Source of the DNA: Symbiodinium microadriaticum
Taxonomy: Eukaryota; Sar; Dinophyceae; Suessiales; Symbiodiniaceae
DNA length: 64,000 nt
Assembly: GCA_001939145.1 (NCBI GenBank)
Contig: LSRX01001160.1
Coordinates: forward strand, 108,174 to 172,173
Direction of reading: 5' to 3'
The translations under genes and the position numbers were made by a program. The notes below the pieces were generated by a model. It had not been told where the DNA came from. It saw only the letters and a program-made list of their open reading frames with translations, and searched no databases. The stretch's first letter is position 1; every line of letters starts with the position of its first letter. Shown here in pieces: positions 51,185 to 59,900 of this stretch.

Positions 51185-53479
51185 TCAGTCTAGTGCCGCA
51201 AATAATGCAGCACATGCACGCGCCCGGCATAGCCGAGATTTCCCAGATGGATGAGTGATCACCCGAAAGGCTCCGCGACAATTACATGCCGGCCTGCCCT
51301 GAATGGAGGCGTGCAAAATATCAGAGGTTTCCGCACACAGAAATGCAACCTCGTCCGCAGGGCCGATGGAGCCATGTAGCGAGCCGTCCGATTCAGACGT
51401 CTCCTCCTCAAGTGTAGTGTCGCCTGATGGAGCAATCTCAAGTTTGCACTCAATGGCTGGCGCACTGCTGCCCACGGCTGGTTGAATCTCCTGCGGCGAC
51501 CCTTCCAGAAAAGTGTCAGTCACACCAGCAACCGTGGATGCAGTAAGACCAGCCGCGGATGAGGTCGGGGCCCGCACCGTGCCTGGGTACGAGACATGGA
51601 AGAACGGGATTGATGCAATGTAAGGCACCAACCCCATATCCTCGGAGTCTAAGACCACCTCGGGCTCAGATGCAACATAAGAAACTCCACGAAGGACAGG
51701 CGTTCGAGGGCGCCAACCCGAATGAACACGTTCCACAAATGAAACCTGAGTGGTCAAGATAGGCGCGATGTCGTCACGACCATACAATGCACTTGAGGAG
51801 GCGAACTCGTGGTGCCCTTGTAAATGCCGAGATTCCAATGAAAAATCTGCCTGCCTCCAAAATGCAAGTAGGGTGACCTTCATCGAATGTAGAGTATATT
51901 GTAGGCATTGCTCGGGCGGGATCCGGCCCCACCGCAGCAAAAGCTGTCGAAGCTGCGACAGCGTTTCCGCGTATGATATCGGCCTGGCTTCTCCGGCCGT
52001 CAATGACAGAAAGATGTAATCAGGAAAATCTGATGTATCCCGGCATAAAGTAACCTGCGAGGCCAGGGCATGTAACCAGTGAAATACCCAGCACTGATGC
52101 AGCGGCATTTTGCAGAGGCCGCACACTAGGCAGCCGAAAGGCATGTAACGTTTAGTCTTGGTGCGGTACGCGACCCCGCGGATGCTGTCGGCATCAATGT
52201 AGAGGTCCTGTAAATGGAGGTGTTGTGCATCTCCAAACCTCAAGCTACTCCAGATACAAAGTAGCACCGCGCCGGAGAATAATGTATCCTGAGGCGAGAA
52301 ACGACCCAACAACAACGAGACCTCAAGCCAATGTAAAAATGCAAGCGGCAGTGGGACCGCCTCGCGCTTGGAAGTCGCCGGGTGCCAGGATTTCGAATGG
52401 AATAAACCATCATGCAACGAAGGGAAGGAGTCTGGTTTTACAGTCGACGAAAACCAACGAAGAGCCTTAAGGACATTGGTCGAATGGACGGAAGCTGCCC
52501 GACTTCGAGAATGTTGAAATACATGTATAGCATCCAACAACTGGACTTGCGAAATGGAATCTACCAGCAATTGGAGGTCGCAAATGGTCGTAAACAGGCC
52601 CCATAACACAGCAATGTATCTCAACGCAGTAGTATCTGACACACGTCTCAAGAGTTGCTCCAGCAATGCAGAGGAATTTTGGCTGGAAAGCACTTCACGT
52701 AGTAATGATGAGATGCCCGATGTCAGTACACACAGCTCTCTCCACAATGTAAGAGCTTTGGACCACTGGCTAGCATGGAGTGACGAATGCTTCACCGCCC
52801 TCTTGGGACCGGACTCAATGCTAGTGTCCTCCACCTGCAAACAACGTTTAGTGGACATCCCAGCAGACCTGACCGGTCGAGACGGTGCTGGCTGCAATGT
52901 AGGCGTAGGTGTCTCCTGCGCAATGCAAGGCGAAGACGACTTACACACTGCCCCTTGTTCAGATGAAGATGCACGCTGTCGCCAAGACTCCGAGGGGTAC
53001 ACGGCGTAATATCCCCTCGGTGACGGCTCGGGCCTGCTCTTAGGCGGGCCTGCAAGTATACAACTTGATGATCGCAATGCAGGTAAGGAAGGTCGGTGCC
53101 GCGAAACTAAACTGTCCCTCGGAGCGTATCGATGCGAACTCTTCGGCCTGGAGGTGCAATGTAACAGCACAGACGGCCGCGCTTTGGGTGCCGGCCGAGT
53201 TCCCGAAGGTTGTGATGCATCAGAGGCTGGCAAAACAACCTCAGGGCTAGCCACTGGCGCAAACAACGGTCCCCGCCTCAATGGAGAAAATGGGGATGCA
53301 GTCTGGTGTGATACCTGCAGGCGAGACGTGTCCAAACGGCCATCCGCAGATGCAAGCCCAGCGGGATGCACATTTGTCTGTGAGGGATCTGCAACCACCT
53401 GAAAAGAATGCAGATCCTCATCCCAGTACGCTGCAAGCCCAGCCGAATGCACATCAGTCTGTGAGGGTTCTGTAATCAC
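51185..53479 (-). CDS. Tyrosine recombinase of the retroelement
   Basis: An open frame of 764 codons without a proper ATG at its start (GTG at 53,479), because it is cut from the leader frame by a frameshift. The N-terminal ~230 residues are Ser/Pro-rich and begin with two copies of a ~36-residue repeat (DLHSFQVV-DPSQTNVHPAGLA type). The catalytic domain, about 240-600, shows Arg414 (SSLRFGD), Lys441/443 (KTKRY), His531-x2-Lys534 (HSMK), His556/557 (GHH) and Tyr566 (SSSALYGRDD). The second catalytic arginine of the family (HxxR) is lysine here. Such enzymes integrate the circular DNA form of YR retrotransposons without making target-site duplications. The C-terminal ~160 residues are acidic and unassigned. 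Confidence 0.85.
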   Translation of the reverse strand: MITEPSQTDVHSAGLAAYWDEDLHSFQVVADPSQTNVHPAGLASADGRLDTSRLQVSHQTASPFSPLRRGPLFAPVASPEVVLPASDASQPSGTRPAPKARPSVLLHCTSRPKSSHRYAPRDSLVSRHRPSLPALRSSSCILAGPPKSRPEPSPRGYYAVYPSESWRQRASSSEQGAVCKSSSPCIAQETPTPTLQPAPSRPVRSAGMSTKRCLQVEDTSIESGPKRAVKHSSLHASQWSKALTLWRELCVLTSGISSLLREVLSSQNSSALLEQLLRRVSDTTALRYIAVLWGLFTTICDLQLLVDSISQVQLLDAIHVFQHSRSRAASVHSTNVLKALRWFSSTVKPDSFPSLHDGLFHSKSWHPATSKREAVPLPLAFLHWLEVSLLLGRFSPQDTLFSGAVLLCIWSSLRFGDAQHLHLQDLYIDADSIRGVAYRTKTKRYMPFGCLVCGLCKMPLHQCWVFHWLHALASQVTLCRDTSDFPDYIFLSLTAGEARPISYAETLSQLRQLLLRWGRIPPEQCLQYTLHSMKVTLLAFWRQADFSLESRHLQGHHEFASSSALYGRDDIAPILTTQVSFVERVHSGWRPRTPVLRGVSYVASEPEVVLDSEDMGLVPYIASIPFFHVSYPGTVRAPTSSAAGLTASTVAGVTDTFLEGSPQEIQPAVGSSAPAIECKLEIAPSGDTTLEEETSESDGSLHGSIGPADEVAFLCAETSDILHASIQGRPACNCRGAFRVITHPSGKSRLCRARACAALFAALD

Positions 53480-54006
53480 CTGAAGGAATGCAGATCATCA
53501 TCCAACTGCTGCTCTGACAAAAACGGCCATGTAGGTTCAGCGGGCTGGCTTGGGCTTTCAAACTCAGAAAGCAATGTATCGTCGACAAAATCCTGTGCAG
53601 GTGAAGAAACCAGTGATGCGTCCGTGCAAGGTACATCCGCGGATGGTTCAACTAGTGCAGGCTCCGGGCTATGCACGACTTCCAAGGGCGGGCCCACAAT
53701 CGGATTATCTGTGCCTGATGCAAACTGATCCAAAGCACAATGAAGAGGGCCCTCCGCGGACACCTGTCCAGGTGATTCCTGCGATGCAACCACCGGTAAC
53801 GGCTTCTTCTTGAATCGCTTGACAACAATAGCCGAGGCAGGCGAGGATGAAGCCCCCTCCGGGGAGGCTGCACGGTCCGACATCAATGGACCAGAAATGG
53901 CACCAAATGCAGCCAAAATAACTGCAAGCACCTGCCTGGAAACCATGCACTCCACCCCCCCTATCTCGCACGGGGGAATGGAGCGAGCAGAGCTAAAACT
54001 CCACAA
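53476..54006 (-). pseudogene. Frameshifted N-terminal part of the recombinase ORF
   Basis: Open frame ending in TGA exactly where the recombinase frame begins. Its last residues, DDDLHSFR, match the DEDLHSFQ of the next repeat unit, so the two frames are parts of one protein split by a one-base deletion in a CATTC-CTTCAGGTG context (the sister unit has an extra T). The first ATG is near 53,944 (MVSRQVLAVILAAFGAIS). It may be a decayed copy or use programmed frameshifting. Confidence 0.65.
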
Positions 54007-54273
54007 AGGTTAAAGGACCCCCAGCCTCGTCTAGAGGGCTTACACGAGGGGCCCCGTTCTTAAAAGTTTTGTCCGATGTCCGGACACCTCAGGCAGCTGC
54101 GAGCCTGCATGCTACATGCGCAATGCAATGTAGCAAGCATGCAAAACTACATAAAACCAAACACACGTGAGCAAGCACACATACCGGCTCGAAACACTGC
54201 CAGCGACGAGCAGGTGCAGAAGCTGCTTACGAGCAACCTTTGAAATCTTGGCACGGGATATAAGGACACCGAT

Positions 54274-55546
54274 ATGGAAATGGTCGTAGCGGGATACGAA
54301 ACTTTCCTGGTGGACTCTTTGAAGTTGTCGCCGAGATTGGTGGCCAAGCAGTTGTCTCGTTGTGCACAGAAAGTGTTCGAGAAGGAGTCTGCCTCCGATG
54401 TGGACATGTTCGGGCGACAGGTGTCCTACTCCCTCAGCTTCGTGCGGATGAGGATGAAGGCCGTGACGACGGGTAAGACAACACATCTTGCTATCAAGCG
54501 GATTTGCGAGTGTCTCCAGAAGATGGGATATGCGGATGACTTTCACCAGGAGGACCGCTCGAGCCCCCGCTTGAAGAGAGTGCACAGCCCAGACAGATCT
54601 GCGGGCAGCCTGCACATGTGGACAGGATGTGCAGGCATTCATTGTACGGCCAGTCTTTGCAAGAGGCACAGGTCTCAGACTTCTCCTGGGCCTCCCAAGC
54701 TTGCCAAGTTCGAGGTCTCGGTTTTCAGGTCGAGTCTACGGCTACGGCTTATTTTTGCCATGTATGGTTTGGCGAGCAAGAATGCTGAGGAGCAAGCTTC
54801 GTCGAAGAAGGCTCCTGCTTCGCCACCAATCTCGATCGGGAGCAGCAGCAGCTCGAAGGTTGCCTGGTGCCAGTGGAGCCGGCAAAGGCCTGGGGCTCGA
54901 ATGATGCGAGTGCCGTCACCTTGCAATACTTTTGCAAGGCCTCCTGCAAGCACATCACTCAGATGGCAGATGGCGCTGCAAAGAGTTATCCTGTGTTTAC
55001 AGGAACTGATGGATCTCTCAAGACCAAGTCTACGGGAGGCTGAAGACTATGGATGTTCCCAACTTGTTCCTGCAGACTTTCGAAGCTGCAGCAGCCGATG
55101 GCGGTAGCATGAAGCGACCAGCTGCAGCAAAAAAGAACACGACGAAGAAGGCTCCTGCCGGATCTGCATCTGCAGATGGCAATAAGCCCAAGGAGCCCGT
55201 GCACGTGAGCTCTCAGCTGCCCAAGGCCAAGTCGACGCCCAATAAGGACTCCTCTTCGAGTCCCGGCAACAGCAGGTATGTGATGATGCGCGAATCCTGC
55301 CACTATGTGGCGGTTTCCCATCGCACTTACATCACAGGCAAGATTGGCAAAACGAAGCCCTTGCTCATCGAGATTCACTCAAGGTGGGCTGACAAGCAGG
55401 GGGAACTTGCTAAGGAGCTGTTCCGGGAGGCTGAGAGGCTGCACTCCTCTGTCCCATGGGGGGGAGCTTCGGCAGCTGATGCGGGACCGGCGCGAGGAGA
55501 TCCTCAAGACGGAGTGATACACATATATATATATATATATAAATAA
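54274..55546 (+). pseudogene. Lys/Ala-rich dinoflagellate gene fragment
   Basis: Plus-strand coding-like sequence that changes frame. About 54,274-54,600 gives VDMFGRQVSYSLSFVRMRMK; about 54,910-55,040 (another frame) gives AVTLQYFCKASCKHITQM and YPVFTGTDGSLKTKSTGG; 55,049-55,546 gives MDVPNLFLQTFEAAAADGG, a basic MKRPAAAKKNTTKKAPAG linker, then YVMMRESCHYVAVSHRTYI and ELAKELFREAERL. I do not recognise the family. The same 3' segment recurs at 57.64-57.80 kb. Frame changes and an end in (TA)n suggest a broken copy, though introns are not excluded. Confidence 0.45.
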
Positions 55547-55597
55547 AATAAATAAACAAATACAGACACAGAGAGAGAGAGAGAGAGAGAGAGAGCA
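55519..55597. repeat. (TA)n and (GA)n microsatellites
   Basis: A TA run at about 55,523-55,541, an A-rich link, then a GA run at about 55,570-55,596. Confidence 0.95.
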
Positions 55598-56099
55598 TGA
55601 CGCCAAGGAGCGGCTTCTTCCTGGAGGCTCAAAGGCTACATATACACTCCTCCGTCCCGCGCTTCGTGCCCATGCGGAACCCTGCAGCAAGATCCTCAAC
55701 TCAATGCCGAGCTGAGTTCATGATAGCTAGGAATCGAGGGCCCGGCCATGCAGATCGACGTGGATTTCGATGGTTGAAAGCACTGTGTGTGTTTGTGCGC
55801 ATGCGCAAGTGCACGGTGGCCGTTTTTGCATGATTAGGATTGCCTCTCCCGGGAGGCTCCTTGCATGATTGCTTGCATGATATCTAGACTCTAGACTTGT
55901 CCACATGCCGCAGCCGCTTACATGCATGCATGCATGTGCCCCTTCTGTTTCTCTACTTGTGAGTACACACATGCTGTGAAAGTATATATCGCATCAACTC
56001 TTCCTGCAAGTGATGGAGATGATCGTCAAGGTATACCTGCAGCCTGCAGCTGGCATGCAGGAGGACTGGCAGTGCTGCATGTTCCATGAAGGAAGGCAT

Positions 56100-56575
56100 G
56101 GACAAAGCACGCGAGCCTCCTTGTCTGAGTGTGAAATTCGCGGGTCGAGCATTCAAAGATCGATCTACCGGCCCTCTGCTGCTTGTGCGACAATGGTCGC
56201 GGCACAGTCCACGGGTACGGGCTCCGAAAGCCACACCGGGACCCCGGGGACTCCCATCGTGATCCATTTGCATGCGCGAATTCTTATCGGAGCTCCTCGA
56301 GCAGGACCGGCCGTTGGAGGTGCACATGCTCCCACGGGATCGAGCGATGGAGGAGCAAGCGGCGGAGGTGCTGCTGCAGGAGCACCGGGTGCAGGGTCTC
56401 TTATCTACCCGATCCGGAGTGACCTCCGAGCTCTCTGCAAGAGGTTGTTCCGACTCATGAAAGTGAGCATCTGAGGTGGTGCAACAGATGCAAGCAGAAC
56501 ACCTACTTCAGAGAGGGCATCTGCCTGAACCAGAGATGCTCCGTGTCTTGGCTGCATTATCTAAATTGTATCTGT
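56100..56575 (+). pseudogene. Coding-like fragments, unidentified
   Basis: In the plus strand, one frame reads CLSVKFAGRAFKDRSTGPLL and RHSPRVRAPKATPGPRGLPS, then a stop. After this it is open again as MREFLSELLEQDRPLEV and MEEQAAEVLLQEHRVQGLL. A final run, about 56,476-56,575, reads VVQQMQAEHLLQRGHLPEPE and ends LRVLAALSKLYL with a TAA. The helix-like texture suggests former coding sequence. No family recognised. Confidence 0.35.
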
Positions 56576-56655
56576 AAACCCCGAACCCTGAACCCTGCAG
56601 CCCTGAACCCACCTTGAGACCCCGAAATCCCCAAACCCTTGAACTCCTAAATCAA
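56575..56655. repeat. Degenerate CCCTAAA/CCCTGAA tract
   Basis: GTAAACCCCGAACCCTGAACCCTGC, CCCTGAACCC and CCCCAAACCCTTGAA words in about 80 bp. This is a decayed telomere-like tract in the orientation opposite to those in the duplicated block. Confidence 0.65.
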
Positions 56656-56674
56656 AGACCTTACCTAAACAACC

Positions 56675-56704
56675 AGGAGGCAGTCCTTTTCAGGATTGCC
56701 TCCT
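56675..56704. other. 12-bp stem hairpin, AGGAGGCAGTCC type
   Basis: AGGAGGCAGTCC, loop TTTTCA, GGATTGCCTCCT: one G-T pair, otherwise perfect. The right arm plus TAAT (18 bases, CAGGATTGCCTCCTTAAT) recurs identically at 57,477-57,494. Confidence 0.8.
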
Positions 56705-56797
56705 TAATTTAGGCTCCTTTGTTGCATATACATGATGCTGGCTATAGGTTGAGCTGGACACAGGACGGCCTCGACATGATCAAAGCGAAGCACTGGG

Positions 56798-56989
56798 GTG
56801 GACGCCCGAGGTATTGAACGCCCGGATTTCCAAGGCGTGGGCCGGCCACCAGGGCATGGGCGACAAATGGGGCGCCAAAGGCCAAGGCCAAAGGGTGTCC
56901 AGAACAAGGCAGGCGGGGCGTTGGATGATGACGACAAGGATGAAGACGAGGAAGAGGAAGTCCCAGCTCCTGTCCCCGAACCCCTGTGA
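56798..56989 (+). pseudogene. Fragment with acidic run
   Basis: The plus frame gives MDARGIERPDFQGVGRPPGH, then a basic stretch and an acidic tail LDDDDKDEDEEEEVPAPVPE ending in TGA. Acidic C-terminal tails occur in many nuclear proteins, but nothing else supports an identity. It may be a relic of the same gene-fragment group as its neighbours. Confidence 0.3.
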
Positions 56990-57410
56990 ATCCTTTTACA
57001 AGCGGGATGGACCGGATCAAGACGGCTCCGGCTCGGCCCCCGCCACCGGAGATCTTGGTAGCCTAGATCCGTGGATGCAGCATGCAGGATCGCTTTGCAA
57101 AAACTGTTCAGCTGTGCACTGAAGCCTAGGTTGTTTGTGCTTGCATGCCTGCATGCATATAGCAGTTCATGCTTGATATCCTCGCAGGACTTCCAGACAG
57201 CCCCGACAAGTCCGAGGGACAGGGTTTTATAATGCATGGGTCTGCGCTAGTCTGTGCTCCTCGTGCAGGTACATGCTCTACTACAGGGACGATGTCGTGC
57301 TGGCCCTGGACTGAAGTCGTTAATTGTTTCGCTGAGGCCGGCTTCTGGACTATACCGTGGAGGCTGGGTTTGGTTGTGGTGCCGCTGCCTTGGCTGTGCT
57401 GGTGCCTGTG

Positions 57411-57494
57411 CAGGAGGCAGTCGTCTTCATAGGAGCGCCTCCCTTTTTGGGCTTCAGGAGGCGGGCCTTCCTTTAGCAGGATTGCCTCCTTAAT
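57411..57494. other. Second GGAGGC hairpin unit
   Basis: AGGAGGC at 57,456-57,462 pairs with GCCTCCT at 57,484-57,490. The unit also contains AGGAGGCAGTC (about 57,412-57,422) and the 18-base word shared with 56,691-56,708. It looks like a second, rearranged copy of the hairpin element at 56.68 kb. Confidence 0.6.
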
Positions 57495-57514
57495 ATCAAT
57501 GCGCATTGGCTGCC

Positions 57515-57620
57515 TGGAACCCTAAAATCCTAAAACCCTAAACCCGAAGCCCTAAATCCCTAGAAACCTAAACCCTAAAAACCCCGAAACCCCAAACCCT
57601 AAACCCCTGAAACCCTCAAA
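57515..57620. repeat. CCCTAAA-like telomeric tract
   Basis: About ten CCCTAAA, CCTAAAA, CCCTAAAT and CCCCAAACCC words in 100 bp: the clearest interstitial telomere-like tract of the window. Confidence 0.85.
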
Positions 57621-57639
57621 GCCTATGCTCATGCATCGA

Positions 57640-57800
57640 GAGTCTTTCAAGGGGGTCTGACAAGCATCAGGAACTTGCGACGGAGCTGTTCATGCAAGGA
57701 GGCTGAGAGGCTACACTCCTCTGTCCATGGGGAGAGCTTCGTGAGCTGATGCGGGACCGTCGCGACGAGATCCTCGAGAGGCAAGCTGAGTGATATACAT
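57640..57800 (+). pseudogene. Second copy of the 55.4-kb gene fragment
   Basis: Aligns by eye with 55,370-55,530: GAACTTGCGACGGAGCTGTT, GAGGCTGAGAGGCTACACTC and GAGCTGATGCGGGACCGTCG have clear counterparts (GAACTTGCTAAGGAGCTGTT and so on), with several substitutions and small indels. Both copies end in GAGTGATA followed by a TA-rich microsatellite. It is broken and not expected to code. Confidence 0.75.
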
Positions 57801-57814
57801 ATATACAAAAAATT

Positions 57815-57880
57815 TATGTGTATGTATGTATGTATGTATGTATGTATGTATGTATGCATATATATATATATATATATATT
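57815..57880. repeat. (TGTA)n then (TA)n
   Basis: TGTATGTATGTA repeats at about 57,817-57,855, then a TA run to about 57,879. Confidence 0.95.
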
Positions 57881-57975
57881 TCTGAGGCTCACTTCTTGGA
57901 CTATGTCATCGAGGTGGGTTGTTGTTTTGCTGTCACTGGCTGGGTCGCGCTTCTCTGTGTGTTGTGCCTGGAGGT

Positions 57976-58048
57976 GGCACTCCTCCTGCTAAGGAGTGCC
58001 TCCTAGCATCACCTGTTTTATGATACCCTCCTTGAGGAGGAGGGTATC
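57976..58048. other. Two adjacent perfect hairpins
   Basis: GGCACTCCT-CCTGCTA-AGGAGTGCC at 57,976-58,000 (9-bp stem) and GATACCCTCCT-TGAGG-AGGAGGGTATC at 58,022-58,048 (11-bp stem). Both share the GGAGG theme of the hairpins at 56.7 and 57.5 kb. Confidence 0.8.
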
Positions 58049-58211
58049 CTTAGACCAATAAGTGAAAACCAAATTAAAATTTAACTCAGACTTAGCTTAT
58101 ATTTAACTGTAGTTTATATTGTATACCCAATAGCGAGGTAAATCGGAGTTAAGTGTTAACTGGTCTTTAATTGTGTGTCCCCTGAGGTGATGCATTGGCT
58201 GTGCTACATGG

Positions 58212-58745
58212 GTGCACACGAGACAAAACAGTTGCCTCCACGTTGGATGTCTTGCTGTTGCTAGCAGCCATGCATGCTCTATCCTTTACCAGAATTCTCT
58301 TAATCAGGCAAGCTGCCCCCATCCATCCCGGCACCAAGCCGCCAATCAGGGGGAAGCCAGCTGCCAAAAAGGCCAAAGCGAAGCCCACACCCAACCACGG
58401 CCAAAGAGCTCAAGAAACAGGAGCAAGAGAGGGCTAAGAAGAAAAGTGACAAAAAGTAACGTGGTCACTCAGCTGAAGAATGCCAAAGACAAGCTCCTTG
58501 GAGCACATGCCGGCACGACTCAGGTCAGCGACTATGAGTTGGAAGCCTTGAATAACAATGCCGAGTTCTTCGACCGCTATGTCAGGCTGGATCGCAACGA
58601 TCTCGAAAAAGCCAAATGCTGCCTTCCTTCATGGCGGATAAGACACGCAACTCCTACATGCAGAAAATTCGGGAGATTGTCACCGAAACAAAAACGGAGG
58701 ATGGAAAGAACACGGGCGGAGGTCGCCGCCCAAGAAAACTATATA
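58212..58745 (+). pseudogene. Frameshifted basic-linker gene fragment
   Basis: A Lys/Ala-rich part (KPAAKKAKAKPTPNHGQ, in one frame) is followed in another by KVTKSNVVTQLKNAKDKLL and ELEALNNNAEFFDRYVRLDR up to about 58,615. After a further one-base shift comes MLPSFMADKTRNSYMQKIRE and IVTETKTEDGKNTGGG. The pieces clearly belong together, so this is a gene copy with at least two frameshifts. I associate this composition with multicopy gene fragments of dinoflagellate genomes, but I cannot name a function. Confidence 0.55.
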
Positions 58746-58849
58746 ACATATTCTACATATTGTATATTCCATATATGTAGCTATAACATATCTTCTACAT
58801 TACATATATATATACTCGGCCTAAACCTTATGTCAGGATCGAGTTTGTT

Positions 58850-59900
58850 CTGTTGAAAGTCGAGCATGTGTTGAAGAAGTCTCCGCCTATAGTTCTGCAG
58901 ATCGAGCTTTTTCAAAGATGCATCGCACTGCCTAGCAAAATGTGCATGCCTGCATTGGGGGGATTTCGGGGGCGTTCGACCTCCGGACTGATCGGCTTTC
59001 ACGCGTTCAATTGGGCATTTGTGAGCCTTGGGACACTTGCCAGGTTGGAATGCTAAGCCGGGTTTCTTTTGCTCACGACCTCGAGGCGTGTTCGGGGTTG
59101 TAGGAGAATCATCAGAGGATGCAGGATCAGCATATCGTGTGCCATGAGCCTTGGCTATGGCTGTTCAGTTTCGGCGTGTTCTTTCTCTGGTCAGCAGCTC
59201 CTTCACACGCTTGACAAGATAATCACAAGTGTGCTTTTTGTCCCCTTCCTTAGCTCGATCATAAACCTCCAAATCAAACTTCAACCTGCTCGAAGCCCGA
59301 AGCTCACGGAGAAGAATGTCCCTGAGCGTAGTTTCCTCGGGCTGATGGGTAAGACCGGCGATGACACATTCCCAATTGCGGATGAAGGTGCTGAGGTCGT
59401 CACTGACGAGCTTGACTTTAAGTGGGTCTTTTACGCTTTAGAGAGAGCCTGCTTCTTCGTTCGTTTTAACGTAATGCTCAAACATCAGCTGGACCTGTCT
59501 TCCGCAACAGTCCTTCCTCCTGAAGCTTCCGACTCCTTGTAGTGAATGATCTGGCTTGCGAGCTCGCCCTTAGCGACCCGCGACAAAACAGACAGAATCT
59601 TAGTGCCAAGTGTCAGAAACTTGCCAGTCTCCCGAAATGACTCCAAGGTAGCCGACCGCTCATATACCTCCTGAAACCATTTAAAAAAACTTCGTCGGGC
59701 TTGTCTGATGCGGCCCTTACAGCCTGGCGTACTGCGATTTCCACGATCTGTAAGTGTCCGGGTTGGGGAAGTCTGGGAACTTCACGGACTCAGCTTCTTT
59801 AGCCTTCGGCTTACCATCATCGGATTTACCGATTGCAGCTCGGAGTGCAAAGGTGAGAAGGCCACTAGCAGCTTCAGCCCTGGGAGCTTCACTAGCTTTC
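58850..59900 (-). pseudogene. Decayed copia-like gag
   Basis: Minus-strand fragments in shifting frames follow the order of the Gag of dinoflagellate Ty1/copia-like elements: AKEAESVKFPDFPNPDTYRS (59.80-59.74 kb), VRQAVRAASDKPDEV, then LGTKILSVLSRVAKGELASQ, DLSTFIRNWECVIAGLTHQP, EETTLRDILLRELRASSRL, DLEVYDRAKEGDKKHTC, VKRVKELLTREK, and a Cys/His-rich end PGLAFQPGKCPKAHKCP. Stops and frameshifts interrupt it several times. The N-terminal part may reach 60.2 kb. No pol or LTR was found beside it, so it is a gag-only relic. Confidence 0.75.

Larger units (their letters stand above)
44631..54130 (-). mobile_element. Tyrosine-recombinase retroelement (DIRS/VIPER-like), ~9.4 kb
   Basis: In 5'-3' order on the minus strand: a short leader frame, a tyrosine recombinase (YR), a Ser/Thr/Ala-rich frame followed by a Cys-rich segment, a CCCH-finger Gag-like protein, and RT-RNase H. 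YR plus RT/RNase H defines the YR retrotransposon order (DIRS, Ngaro, VIPER). DIRS and Ngaro carry the YR downstream of RT, whereas VIPER of trypanosomatids has it upstream, as here. The ends are not fixed: coding and the RATGBA motif pattern run from about 44.7 to 54.13 kb, but I found no LTR, split repeat or inverted repeat by eye. It sits in the helicase intron in the same orientation. One frameshift and one in-frame stop suggest light decay or recoding. Confidence 0.85.

Noticed and set aside
54274-54669. Minus-strand frame opposite 54.27-54.67 kb as a gene
   Set aside because: It lacks family resemblance and the plus strand there has the better protein texture.
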